In this document: positions 19,840-28,778 of the stretch, in pieces
How the letters are laid out: each line of letters begins with the position of its first letter
Position numbering within the stretch: position 1 is the first letter of the stretch
Assembly (NCBI GenBank): GCA_963838805.1
Contig: CAWISK010000004.1
Coordinates: forward strand, 186,001 to 250,000
DNA: 64,000 nt
Source: CAVRQM01 sp963838805
GTDB lineage: Bacteria > Pseudomonadota > Alphaproteobacteria > Acetobacterales > Acetobacteraceae
Reading direction: 5' to 3'
Program-made: the position numbers and the translations under genes
The notes under the pieces: generated by a model
The model's input: the letters and a program-made list of their open reading frames with translations, nothing else
The model's database searches: none
What the model was told of the DNA's origin: nothing

Positions 19840-20294
19840 CGAGCCTCGCCATTGTCCGCCGGATCGCGGCGCGGCCCTCGATCGTGTTCGACGCGCTGAC
19901 GACGCCGGAGGGCATTGCCCATTGGTGGGGACCGGATGCAGGCCCCGTGCTGCTGGCCGAGACCGATCTGCGCGTCGGCGGCCAGTTTCGCGTGCGCTTC
20001 CGCATGCTCGACGGCAGCGAGCACGAGAGCAGCGGGGAATATCTCGAGATCGTGCGGCCGGAGCGATTGGCGATGAGCTGGCGCTGGCATTGCGGCATGG
20101 AGACGGAACGCGAGTCGCTGCTGGAGATCGACCTCCGCGCCATCGCAATCGGCACCGAACTCACGCTCACCCATTCGCGCCTGCCCGATGAGGAGACGCG
20201 AAAGAATCACGAGCACGGCTGGACCGGCGCGCTCGACAAGCTGGAACGCTACTTCCTCGCGCTGACCACGGAGGTTCATCATGACCGTGCATGA
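19836..20294 (+). CDS. SRPBCC / AHSA1 domain protein
   Basis: The 152 residues adopt the START/Bet v1-like fold of the AHSA1 group: RRIAARPSIVFDALTTPEGIAHWWGPDAG, DLRVGGQFRVRF, SGEYLEIVRPERLAMSW and the closing HEHGWTGALDKLERYF. Such proteins form a hydrophobic ligand pocket and are typically co-encoded with an ArsR regulator, as here. No enzymatic role can be read from the sequence. The gene overlaps the next frame by 14 bases. Confidence 0.92.
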   Translation: MTSLAIVRRIAARPSIVFDALTTPEGIAHWWGPDAGPVLLAETDLRVGGQFRVRFRMLDGSEHESSGEYLEIVRPERLAMSWRWHCGMETERESLLEIDLRAIAIGTELTLTHSRLPDEETRKNHEHGWTGALDKLERYFLALTTEVHHDRA

Positions 20295-20861
20295 GGTCGC
20301 AACCCGTGAACAATGGCTTGCCGTGCGCCGCGCGCTGCTCGCCGAGGAAAAGGCCTGGACGCGCCAGCGCGACCGCCTGTCCGAAAAACGCCGCGCGCTG
20401 CGCTGCTCTGCGAGCAGGTCGATGGCGCGCAGCGGCATTTCGAGCGCAACGACGTCAGTTTCGTGGCGGTGTCACGCGGACCGATCGCGAAGTTGCAGGC
20501 GTACCGCGAGCGCATGGGCTGGCGGTTCCGCTGGGTGTCATCGGCGGAGAGCGACTTCAACTTCGACTATCACGTCTCCTTTCCGGCAGGCACGCGCGAA
20601 GGCGGCGTGCTCTACAATCTCCAGCAGCGTCCGGACCCGGAGATCGACGAGCTTTCGGGAACGAGCGTGTTCCACAAGGATCGCGAGGGCACGATCTATC
20701 CCACCTATTCGACCTATGGCCGCGGCGGCGAGATGTTTGCCGGCGTCTGTAGCTGGCTCGACATCGTGCCGAAGGGACGGAACGAGACGAAGAACGGCAA
20801 TCTCACCGACCGGGTGAAGCGCCACGACCGCTATCCGGATGATGGGCGCTCCCGTCCGTAG
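20281..20861 (+). pseudogene. DUF899 (thioredoxin-like) protein with internal deletion
   Basis: The N-terminus (EVATREQWLAVRRALLAEEKAWTR..RLSEKRRAL) and the C-terminal two thirds (HFERNDVSFVAVSRGPIAKLQAYRERMGW, SDFNFDYHVSF, IYPTYSTYGRGGEMFAG) are typical DUF899, but they are in different frames and abut near 20402-20415. Family members have about 50 further residues here, including the strand with LIVYHFMFGP and the Cys-containing segment. The junction lies in the short repeat GCTGCGCTGC. I infer a deletion of about 140-150 bases plus loss of frame, more likely a real lesion than a sequencing slip. Confidence 0.78.
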
Positions 20862-20907
20862 ACGACCGTCACAACTCGCAGACGACCACCACAAAGGGAC
20901 AATCGCC

Positions 20908-21553
20908 ATGATCAAGGTCAGCGCGTTTCGCTGGGTTCCCGAATTCGCCCGCGGTCTGGTCCGCGACCTGCGCGTCCGCTGGGCGCTGGAGGAGGCCGGC
21001 CTGCCGTATGAGGAGATGCTGCTCGGGCAGGAGGACAAGGACAAGGCCGCCTATCGCGCTCTGCAGCCATTCGGACAGGTGCCGGCAATCGAGCTCGGGC
21101 GACCTGAAGCTGTTCGAATCGGGCGCCATCGTCCTGCACATCGCGGAGAACTGCGCAGCCCTGATGCCGTCCGACCCCGCCGGCCGGGCGCACACCACCG
21201 CATGGGTCTTCGCGGCGCTGAACACGGTCGAGCCGGCAGTGCAGAAGCTGACCGAGCTCGACCTGTTCCATTCAGACAAGCCATGGGCGCAGGAGGCGCG
21301 GCCGGCGGCGCTCGCGACGGTTTGCAAGCGGCTCGACGTGCTGGAGCAGCGCCTCGCCAGCCGGGACTATCTGGAGGATCGATTCACCGCCGGCGACCTG
21401 ATGATGACGACCGTCCTGCGCATCCTGCGGCATACGGATCTCGTGACGGAGCGGTCGGCGCTGCACGCCTTTCAGCAGCGCTGCGAGGCACGTCCGGCCT
21501 TTCGCAAGGGGCTCGCCGACCACCTCCGCCCGTTCGAGGCCAGGGCGGCGTAG
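20908..21553 (+). pseudogene. glutathione S-transferase, one frameshift
   Basis: GST-like protein. The thioredoxin-fold half is visible from the ATG at 20908 (VRWALEEAGLPYEEMLL, FGQVPAIEL). At about 21100 one extra G in GAGCTCGGGCGACC shifts the frame; the other frame continues DLKLFESGAIVLHIAENC and the all-helical C-terminal domain (DRFTAGDLMMTTVLRIL with the usual Asp cap motif). Restored length is about 215 aa, normal. GSTs commonly follow the ArsR-SRPBCC-DUF899 group. A 14-base tandem repeat (21541-21568) spans the stop codon. Confidence 0.83.
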
Positions 21554-21568
21554 TCAGGGCGGCGTAGT
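21541..21568. repeat. 14-bp tandem repeat across the GST stop codon
   Basis: CAGGGCGGCGTAGT occurs twice in direct succession (21541-21554 and 21555-21568). The first copy contains the TAG stop of the GST gene, so the duplication left the protein unaffected. It probably arose by replication slippage. Confidence 0.9.
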
Positions 21569-21690
21569 GGGGCGCGCCGTCCGCTCGCTCTGGCAGCACC
21601 CGGCCGCCGTGGATGCGGCGTAAAGGCGGCCGGCTCCGTCGGCGAGCGTGTGGATCTTGGACGCTGGGCGCGGCGCGAGCGGCCGATGGC

Positions 21691-22460
21691 CTAGTGCCAG
21701 CCGGTGCAGGCGACAATGCCGCCGAGGCCGGTCTGGGCATAGGTATATTGGATCTCATTCAGATTGTTGCTGATGACCCCGGAGAACGAATATTTCGAGA
21801 AGCACCGTTCAACGATCCCTGGAAAGTGCCATCGGGACGCACGGTATACTGGCCCGTCACGTGTCCAATGCCAATACTTCCATTTCTGTCGTAAGGGTTC
21901 GCGCCGTGCAGATCGCCGGCGCCATCGAACGTGAAGTAGTTGACATCGTTCTTGGAGGCGGCCAACCCGCTGCAGGTCGAGGCGAAGGTTCCACGCAGCG
22001 AGGCGTCGGTGTAGCTATTGGGTACTGAGTTGAGTTGCGCCTGCAGGTCGATGGTGGCCGTAGCGCTGCCATCCATCTCGATGCCGCTCGCTTTCCGCAT
22101 GGTGACGCTGTAGCCGACGATGTAGGTCTGCACGACAGATCCATCCGACGGGGTCATCGTCAGGGAGATCGTGCCGTCCTTATTGGTGTTGTAGGTCCCG
22201 GTCACGCTGACCGTGCTGACCACGCCATTCACGCCGCCGCTGATGTTGCTGCCGGTGAACCCGCACTTCCCGTCGAAGTTCAGCGCGCCTGACAGATATT
22301 TGCCGCCTTTATTCGAGGTGAGGGAGTTTCCGGCCACCAATATGCTGTAGCCACCCATGAACCTGCCGCCGCCGGTGCATGTGGCGTGCGCCAGCACAGG
22401 CGCACTGACGCCCAGCCCCAAAAAGCCCACCAGCGCCAACCCGCGAAAATTGATCTTCAT
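21691..22460 (-). pseudogene. exported protein of unknown function, frameshift near the C-terminus
   Basis: No family recognised. From ATG 22460 (preceded by GGTGAGAG) a signal peptide MKINFRGLALVGFLGLGVSA with cleavage after PVLA leads into a Gly/Ser/Thr-rich, probably beta-stranded periplasmic or surface protein (TVSVTGTYNTNKDGTISLTM). Two cysteines occur early and more in CSGLAASKNDVNYF. Near 21800 one base appears to be missing; the other frame carries a matching ending (FSGVISNNLNEIQYTYAQ, GGIVACTGWH) with stop at 21691. An alternative start at 22493 lacks a good ribosome site. Similar repeats of charge and glycine suggest a lipocalin- or avidin-like barrel, but that is a guess. Confidence 0.6.
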
Positions 22461-22622
22461 AACTCTCACCGCCCCTGCACTCACCTTTGACATACCGGAA
22501 AATGTAACTCACGGCAACAATCAGGCCGGTCGGAGAGGGATGGCCGAGACGGGAGGTATCGTCGCCACGCGCTGCGACGAACCGCGTCACCCGCGACGCC
22601 GCAGCCTGCCTCGCGGCCGCCG

Positions 22623-22978
22623 CTACCCCGGCAGCGAATCGCCGAGGAAGCTGATGGTGGGATGGATTTCGTAGGTGAACACGCCGGCCTGTACGCCGGG
22701 ATAACCGTCCACGATCCGCCTCGCCCCACGATCCGCCTCGCCTCGTCGGCATCGGTATTGAAGACCCCGACACCGCAGAGGTCGCTGCCGTCGTTGACGG
22801 AGCAGACGATGCGCAGCTTGCCCTGCCCGCGCACCGCGAAGTTGCGGCGTCCGTGTTCCCGGATGATGGCCTGCGAAGCGGTATTGCCGCGGTTCGGGCC
22901 TGCCTTCAGCAGCAGGAGCGAATACGGCCGTGTGCGCGACAGCACTGCGCGCATGAAGTCGTCGGTGATGTCGGTCAC
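22623..22978 (-). pseudogene. YciI-like (YCII domain) protein disrupted by a 17-bp tandem duplication
   Basis: YciI-type ferredoxin-like fold protein; some relatives are dehydrochlorinases or bind small acids. The frame from 22978 (overlapping the cmk stop) reads YSLLLLKAGPNRG, IIREHGRRNFAVRGQGKLRIV, GVGVFNTDADEARRIV, then breaks at a perfect 17-base duplication. Removing one copy restores DGYPGVQAGVFTYEIHPTISF and a stop at 22623, a 112-residue protein. Because 17 is not a multiple of three the protein is lost. This looks like a genuine slippage event rather than base-calling noise. Confidence 0.8.
22709..22742. repeat. 17-bp perfect tandem duplication inside the YciI-like gene
   Basis: CCACGATCCGCCTCGCC at 22709-22725 is repeated exactly at 22726-22742. 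Both copies are coding on the minus strand (EARRIV). Confidence 0.95.
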
Positions 22979-23604
22979 ACCGCTTCCCTTTGCGAGAGGC
23001 CACGATCTGCCAGCATGCGCAGCGCCGCGGCAAAGGTGGCATCCGCGTCGAGCGTCGTCGTGTCCACCACCACTGCATCCGCGGCCCGCACCAGCCGCGC
23101 CGCGTCGCGCGCGTCGCGCGCCCGCACCTCGGCGGTGACGGCTTCCTCGTCCGCCGCGATGCCGCTCGCGCGCAGCTCCAGCCAGCGGCGATAGCCGCGC
23201 GCCTCAGCGCTCGCGGTGACCCAGAACTTCGCGTCGGCATCCGGAAAGATCACCGTGCCGATGTCGCGCCCGTCCAGCACCGCGCCGCCGGGCTGGCGGC
23301 CGAACCTGCGCTGGAAATCGAGCAGCGCCGCGCGCACCGCGGGGATCGCCGCGACCGAAGCTGCCGCATCATCAGCCGCAGGGCCGCGCAGATCCGCGCG
23401 CGCCAGGTCTGCAACCGCCAACGCGCGGGCCGCTGCCTCGGCATGCGTCGGATCGGAGGGCAGACCCCCTGCGTCCAGCACCAGCCGGCCGACCGCGCGA
23501 TACAGCAGCCCGGTGTCGAGATGTGGCAGACCGAAATGCGCGGCCAAACGCCGGGCCAGCGTCCCCTTGCCCGCCGCCGCCGGCCCGTCGATCGCTATGA
23601 TCAC
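22975..23604 (-). CDS. cmk: cytidylate kinase
   Basis: Phosphorylates CMP and dCMP using ATP. The 209 residues begin at GTG 23604, which overlaps the aroA stop (GTGA). The P-loop is GPAAAGKGT (residues 7-15), followed by HLDTGLLYRAVG, the CMP-binding LDGRDIGTVIFPDADAKFWV and the lid R..RDARDAARL. Order aroA-cmk is conserved in alphaproteobacteria, usually followed by rpsA; here a YciI-like gene follows instead. Confidence 0.96.
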   Translation of the reverse strand: MIIAIDGPAAAGKGTLARRLAAHFGLPHLDTGLLYRAVGRLVLDAGGLPSDPTHAEAAARALAVADLARADLRGPAADDAAASVAAIPAVRAALLDFQRRFGRQPGGAVLDGRDIGTVIFPDADAKFWVTASAEARGYRRWLELRASGIAADEEAVTAEVRARDARDAARLVRAADAVVVDTTTLDADATFAAALRMLADRGLSQREAV

Positions 23605-24952
23605 CGCAGCGCCGGCTCCGCATCCCCCAGCAATCCGTTCATCAGCGCCGCGAAGGCGGGAAAACTGGTATCGATGAAGCCCGCATCGTCCACGCGCACC
23701 GGCCGCGCCGAAACCAGCCCCAGCACGAGAGCACTCATCGCCAGCCGGTGATCCATGTGCGTGGCCACCAGCCCACCGCCCTGCGGCGGACGGCCGGTGC
23801 CATGCACGATCAAATCGTCGCCGTCGATCTCCGCACGCGCGCCGCAGGCCGCCAGCAGCGCGGCGGTGGCGGCCAGCCGGTCGCTCTCCTTGACCCGCAG
23901 CTCGTGCAGGCCGCGCATTCGCGTCACACCCGAGGCGCAGGACGCCGCCACGGCCAGAACCGGATATTCGTCGATCATGCTGGGTGCGCGCTGCGGCGGC
24001 ACATCGACGCCGCGCAGCGCCGAGTGGCGCACCACCAGATCGCCGACCGGCTCGCCGCCCTCGATCCGCTCGGCTTCGACCGTGATGGCAGCCCCCATGT
24101 CGCGCAGCGTCTCGATGAGCCCGGTGCGCAGCGGGTTCAGCCCCACGCCCGCGATGCGCAGCGCCGAATCCGGCACCACGAGTGCCGCGACCAGCGGAAA
24201 CGCCGCCGAAGACGGGTCGCCCGGCACCATCACATCGCGCGCCCGCAGCTCCGGCTGGCCTTCGAGCCGAACCACCCGCCCTGCCCGCCATGCGCCGCCT
24301 CGACCGAGACCTCGGCACCGAAATGGCGCAGCATGTTCTCGCTGTGGTCGCGCGTCGCCTGCCGCTCCTCGACGCGGGTGACGCCCGGCGCGTTCAGGCC
24401 GCACAGCAGCACCGCACTCTTCACCTGGGCCGAGGCCACCGGGAGCACGTAATCGAGCGGCAGCGCGTCGCGCGCCCCCTCGATGGCCAGCGGCAGGCGG
24501 CCGCCCTCGCGGCCGGCGAAGCGGGCACCGCAGGCGGAGAGCGGATCGGTCACCCGGCGCATCGGCCGGCGGCGCAGGCTGGCATCGCCGGTCAGCACCG
24601 AGAAGAACGGGTGGCTCGCCAGAATGCCGGCCAGCAGACGCGCGGCGGTGCCGGAATTGCCCATGTCCAGCACATCCTCGGGCTCGGCGAGGCCGCCCAC
24701 CCCGCGCCCCGCCACTCGCCAGGATTGCGGTGCCTCGCGCCGCACGTCGCAGCCGAGCGCGCGCATGGCGGCCGCGGTGCGCAGCACGTCCTCGCCCTCC
24801 AGCAACCCGCCGATCCGCGTCTCGCCCACCGCGAGGCCCGCGAACATCAGCGCGCGATGCGAGATCGACTTGTCGCCGGGCACGCGGATTTCGCCGCGCA
24901 ACGGCGCGGCGGGCCTGTGGGCGGCAAGCGGGCGGGGGCTGTACGCATCCAT
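23601..24952 (-). pseudogene. aroA: 3-phosphoshikimate 1-carboxyvinyltransferase (EPSP synthase), one frameshift
   Basis: Shikimate pathway enzyme joining shikimate-3-phosphate and PEP. From ATG 24952 the protein shows LRGEIRVPGDKSISHRALM, the PEP-site loop LDMGNSGTAARLL and QVKSAVLLCGL. At about 24276-24284 one G or C appears to be missing in a GC run; the other frame then gives RVVRLEGQPELRARDVMVPGDPSSAAF, MIDEYPVLAVAAS, LRVKESDRLAA and DHRLAMS to the end. Length (about 450 aa) is normal. Essential for aromatic amino acids unless supplied, so an assembly error is likely. Confidence 0.9.
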
Positions 24953-25066
24953 CGCCGCGCCTTAGCACGGGCGGGGCGGTTTGACAGCGGCGCGCGACAA
25001 TGGCATGGCCCGCGCCCTTCGGACGCCCGCGACAAGCGGCGTCCTCCCGCATCCGAGGCCCCCATC

Positions 25067-25393
25067 ATGGCGAAGCCCGAACTCGGCACCAAGCGCGTCT
25101 GCGTCTCCTGTGGCACGAGATTCTACGACCTGACCAGGCAGCCGGCGATCTGCCCGAAATGCGGCACCGAGCAGCCGGTCGAGCAGCCGCGCATGAAGCG
25201 TGCCGGCGGCAACGTGATCGACGAGAAGCGCAGGGCCAAGGTGATCCCGGTCCCCGGCCTGGAGGAGGCGGACGTGGAAGTCGAGCCCGCCGAGGAAGAG
25301 GCCGAGGAAGACGTGCTGGAGGATACCTCCGACCTGGGCGATGAGGCGGAGATCGTCGAGGTCGAGCCGGAACCGGGCGAAGAAGAGCGATGA
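25067..25393 (+). CDS. TIGR02300 family (FYDLN acid domain) protein
   Basis: Small protein of 108 aa found widely in alphaproteobacteria. It has the zinc-ribbon-like start GTKRVCVSCGTRFYDLTRQP, ICPKCGTEQP (CxxC...CxxC) and FYDL motif, then a strongly acidic tail (VEVEPAEEEAEEDVLEDTSD). It is divergent from aroA, a conserved arrangement. Function is unknown; a nucleic-acid or protein adaptor role is only suggested by the zinc ribbon. Confidence 0.95.
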   Translation: MAKPELGTKRVCVSCGTRFYDLTRQPAICPKCGTEQPVEQPRMKRAGGNVIDEKRRAKVIPVPGLEEADVEVEPAEEEAEEDVLEDTSDLGDEAEIVEVEPEPGEEER

Positions 25394-25464
25394 CGCTCAC
25401 GCTTTCCTAACCGCCGGCCGCCACCCTGCCCGCGCCCGCCCGGCGCGGGGAAAGGGACGCGGGG

Positions 25465-27060
25465 ATGAAGCTGCGAGAGGCATTGGCGCTGCTGGAGTGC
25501 CGGCAATTCGACCCGGCGGCCGAGACGTGCCGTGCCGTGCTGGACAGCGAGCCGTGGAACGTCACCGCCAAGACGGTGCTGGGCCTGGCCCTGGGCGGGC
25601 TGGGCCAGGCGTCTGAGGCCGCCGGTGTCCTGGACGAGGTGGCCCGCGCCCGGCCGAGCGAGCCGCATCCGGCTCACGCGCTGATCGGTCTGCTGCATAC
25701 GCTCGACCGGCAGGCGGACATCGCGCGGCAATACGAGGCCTGCCTGCGCGCGACACCCCGGGACGCCTCGATCCGGCTGGCGCTGGCCCAGCATCTGCGC
25801 GAGGCCGGCGACGCGGCCGGTGTTGTGGCGGTGCTGCGCCTGCTGCTCGACGCCGATCCGGATTGTGTGGAGGCGCTGATGAAATACGGCATCGCGCAGG
25901 CCGATCTGGGGGAGTTCGCGGCCGCCGAGGCGGCGTTCCGCGCGGTGGTGCGCCTGCGGCCCGACGAGGCGGCGGGCTGGACCAATCTCGCGCTGGTGCT
26001 GAAGGTGGAGAGCCGCTTCGACGAGGCGGTCGCCGCCGCCGACCGCGCCGTGGCGCTGCGGCCGGGCGACAAGCAGATCCGGCTCAACCGCGCCATCCTG
26101 AACCTGCGCGCCGGCCGCATGGCCGAGGCATGGCCGGACTACGACTGCCGCCTCGCCCTGCCGGGGCGCGGCCCGTTGCCCGAGGCGCGCCTGCTGCGCG
26201 GCCTCGACGACCTGCCGGCCGGCGGCTGCACGCTGCTGGTCCTGCACGAGGACGGGTTCGGCGACACGCTGCACTTCATCCGCTACGCACCGGCGCTCGC
26301 CGCGCGCGGGGTGCGGGTGCTGGCGCGGGTGCCGACGGAGCTGGCGTCGCTGCTGGCCCGCACGCCCGGCGTCGCGGCGGTGGCGGGCGACCACCTCCCG
26401 CCCTACGACCTGCACTGCCACATCGCCGACCTGCCGCGCGTGTTCGCGACCACGCTGCACAGTATCCCGGCGCCGATTCCCTACCTGTTCCCCGACCCGG
26501 CGCTGGTCGCGTCATGGGCCGGTCGCCTGCCGTCATGCAATGGCCGGCTGCGCGTCGGGTTGGTCTGGGCGGGACAGGCCAGGCCCTGGCTGCCGGGATT
26601 CTCGGTGCTGGATGGGCGCCGCAGCATGGCGCTCGCCGATCTGGCGCCGCTGGGCGCGGTACCGGGCGTGCAATTCGTCAGCCTGCAAAAAGGCCCGGCG
26701 TCGGATCAGGCGGCGATGCCGCCAGCCGGCATGGTGCTGCACGACCCCATGCCGGGGGTCGCGGACTTCCACGACACGGCGGCGATCGTGGCCAATCTCG
26801 ACCTCGTGGTGAGCGTCGATACGGCGGTGGCACATCTGGCGGGCGGCATGGGCAGGCCGGTCCTGCTGCTGGACCGTTATGACAATTGCTGGCGCTGGTT
26901 CGCCGGACGCGAGGACAGCCCGTGGTATCCGACGCTGCGCATCCTGCGCCAGGACCGTCCGGGCGACTGGGCGCCGGTCGTGGCGCGCGCGGGGCAGGCG
27001 ATCGCGGAGCTGGCAATCACGGAGCTGGCGATCACGGAGCTGGCGAGGTCGCCCGCGTGA
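25465..27060 (+). CDS. TPR protein with glycosyltransferase-like (GT9/GT41-like) C-terminal domain
   Basis: The 531-aa protein has five to six TPR units in residues 1-215 (ALLECRQFDPAAETCRAVLD, YGIAQADLGEFAAAEAAFR, NLALVLKVESRFDEAVAAADRAV), then a domain with LHEDGFGDTLHFIRYAPAL, RVGLVWAGQARPW and LDLVVSVDTAVAHLAGGMGRPVLLL, the sugar-nucleotide-binding region seen in heptosyltransferase-like and TPR-type transferases. The order TPR-SDTAVAHLAG is common in proteobacteria near polysaccharide genes. Substrate unknown. The end carries a 15-base triple repeat (AITELAITELA). It precedes a membrane glycosyltransferase-like gene. Confidence 0.85.
   Translation: MKLREALALLECRQFDPAAETCRAVLDSEPWNVTAKTVLGLALGGLGQASEAAGVLDEVARARPSEPHPAHALIGLLHTLDRQADIARQYEACLRATPRDASIRLALAQHLREAGDAAGVVAVLRLLLDADPDCVEALMKYGIAQADLGEFAAAEAAFRAVVRLRPDEAAGWTNLALVLKVESRFDEAVAAADRAVALRPGDKQIRLNRAILNLRAGRMAEAWPDYDCRLALPGRGPLPEARLLRGLDDLPAGGCTLLVLHEDGFGDTLHFIRYAPALAARGVRVLARVPTELASLLARTPGVAAVAGDHLPPYDLHCHIADLPRVFATTLHSIPAPIPYLFPDPALVASWAGRLPSCNGRLRVGLVWAGQARPWLPGFSVLDGRRSMALADLAPLGAVPGVQFVSLQKGPASDQAAMPPAGMVLHDPMPGVADFHDTAAIVANLDLVVSVDTAVAHLAGGMGRPVLLLDRYDNCWRWFAGREDSPWYPTLRILRQDRPGDWAPVVARAGQAIAELAITELAITELARSPA
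27001..27045. repeat. 15-bp in-frame triple repeat near the C-terminus
   Basis: Three adjacent 15-base units, ATCGCGGAGCTGGCA then ATCACGGAGCTGGCG twice, encode I(A/T)ELA three times. The repeats keep the frame, so they lengthen the C-terminus without disrupting it. Confidence 0.9.
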
Positions 27061-27120
27061 CTTTTGGCGGGTGCCGTTGCAATCTCGTCATGGCGCGGAC
27101 GGGATTTCACCGGCATCGGC

Positions 27121-28660
27121 ATGATGAGCGAAAACGGATCGACCTTTCTCGCCGGCACGACTGAAATCCCGCCCCCTGCTCCCGCCACCGGCCCGAGGCG
27201 CACCAAGGGCGCCCGACGGCTGCGCTGGGCGCTCTCGGTACTGCTCGCCGCCTACGCGCTGCTCTGCGTCCTCACGCTGCGTCCCGGCCAGGTCGGCGGT
27301 GATTTCGCTCTCTACATCCTGCACGCGCGCAATCTGGCGCTCGGTGTGCCCTATGCCACCACGGGCTTCGTCTACGACCCGCTCAATGCCATCATGTCAC
27401 CGGCGTCGTATCCGCCGGGATTCCCGCTGCTGATCGCACCTGTCTATGCGGTGGCGGGGCTCGATCTGCTGGCGTTCAAGCTCGTCATCGTCGCGGCGCT
27501 GGTGGCCCTGCTGCCGATCCTCTACGCGCTGTTCCGCCCCGTGACGGGTCCGATCCTGGCCGCCGTCACCAGTGCCGCCGCCGGTCTGATGCCCGACCTG
27601 TTCGACCGCAGGGACACGATCCAGTCGGAAATCCCGTTCACCTTCTGGTGCTTCGCGGCGCTGCTTTGCTACGATCGGATTCGCAACGGCCGCGGTCGTG
27701 CCGGATTCCTGATCCTGGCGCTCGCCGTCTCGGTCGCGATGGCCTGCGCGACACGCACCGCGGGCGTCCCGCTGGCCGCCGCACTCGGCCTCATCTGCGT
27801 CACGCGGCGGCAAGGGCCTTGGCGGCTCATGCTGGCGGCAAGTGTTGCCGGGGCCGCGGCGGCGATGCTGGCCGGCCGCCTGCTGCACGTGGATAGCGGC
27901 ACGTACCTCTCCTATTTCGACGGGATCCGCCAGCAGGGTCCGGTCGCTTTCTTGCAGGGCGCACTCGGCGCCTATGGGCAAGGCCTCGTGGGCGCCTGGG
28001 GGCTCAGCTTCGGCCGGTTGGCGAACGCTGCGCTGCTGCTGATCCTGGTCGTGCTGCTGGCGCTCGGCTGGGTGCTGAGGATGCGCGAGGACGCAAGCGC
28101 GCCGGAGGCGTTCCTGCTGTTGTATGCCGCCATGCTGGTGCTGTTTCCGATCCGGTCCGAACCGGTTCGCTATCTGGCGCCCGTGGCACCGCTGCTGGTG
28201 TACTACCCCACCGTGGCCGCGCGATGGCTGTTCGCCCGCGCGGGGCGGGTCCGGTTCGCGCCCCCCGCCGTCGCCGTGGGCTGGGCAGTCGTGTTCCTGC
28301 CGGTACTATGTCCTGGACAGCCCGATGACGTACGGCAGGCCGCAACTCGTGACCGACGCCGACAGCCAGGCTCTCTTTGCCACGATCCGGACCATCACCG
28401 GCCCGGACGACCTGATCCTGTCGGCGCATCCGCGAGTGCTGACGCTGATGACAGAGCGGCGGGCGGCGATCTGGCCCGTCAATCCGACGCGCGACAGCTT
28501 CTGGGGCTACGCTGCGCAGTCCAGGGCAGGCTGGGTGGTGGTGGAGATTCCGGCCTCCCTTTCCTCCGATCGCGCGGTACGGGCGATCGTGGCGGCACCG
28601 GGCGCCGCCACGCCAGTCTGGGGCAATGGCCGCTATCGGCTCTGGCGCCTGCGGCACTGA
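27121..28660 (+). pseudogene. multi-span membrane glycosyltransferase-like protein (GT39/ArnT-like), one frameshift
   Basis: Polytopic membrane protein of about 513 aa. The N-terminal part has a first TM (LRWALSVLLAAYALLCVL), then the acidic loop GGDFALYILHARNLALG, which resembles the GD catalytic loop of lipid-linked-sugar transferases, followed by about nine more hydrophobic spans. At about 28299 one extra C breaks the frame; the other frame continues YYVLDSPMTYGRP and a periplasmic C-terminal domain ending YRLWRLRH at 28660. It follows the TPR-transferase gene, so both may modify one surface glycan. The exact family is uncertain. Confidence 0.72.
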
Positions 28661-28778
28661 TCCCTCGGATCGATCCGCCGAACGAAACATCGTGAGCGGC
28701 GCAATCGCCGCTTGTGCATCGCGCGTGGCCGCACGCACCATCTCGCCGCTGAACCAAAATCATACCGGGAGAGGTGAC

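Noticed and set aside
27001..27045. Sign of a larger repeat protein
   Set aside because: Only three 15-base units at the protein's end; they add five residues each and no repeat fold.
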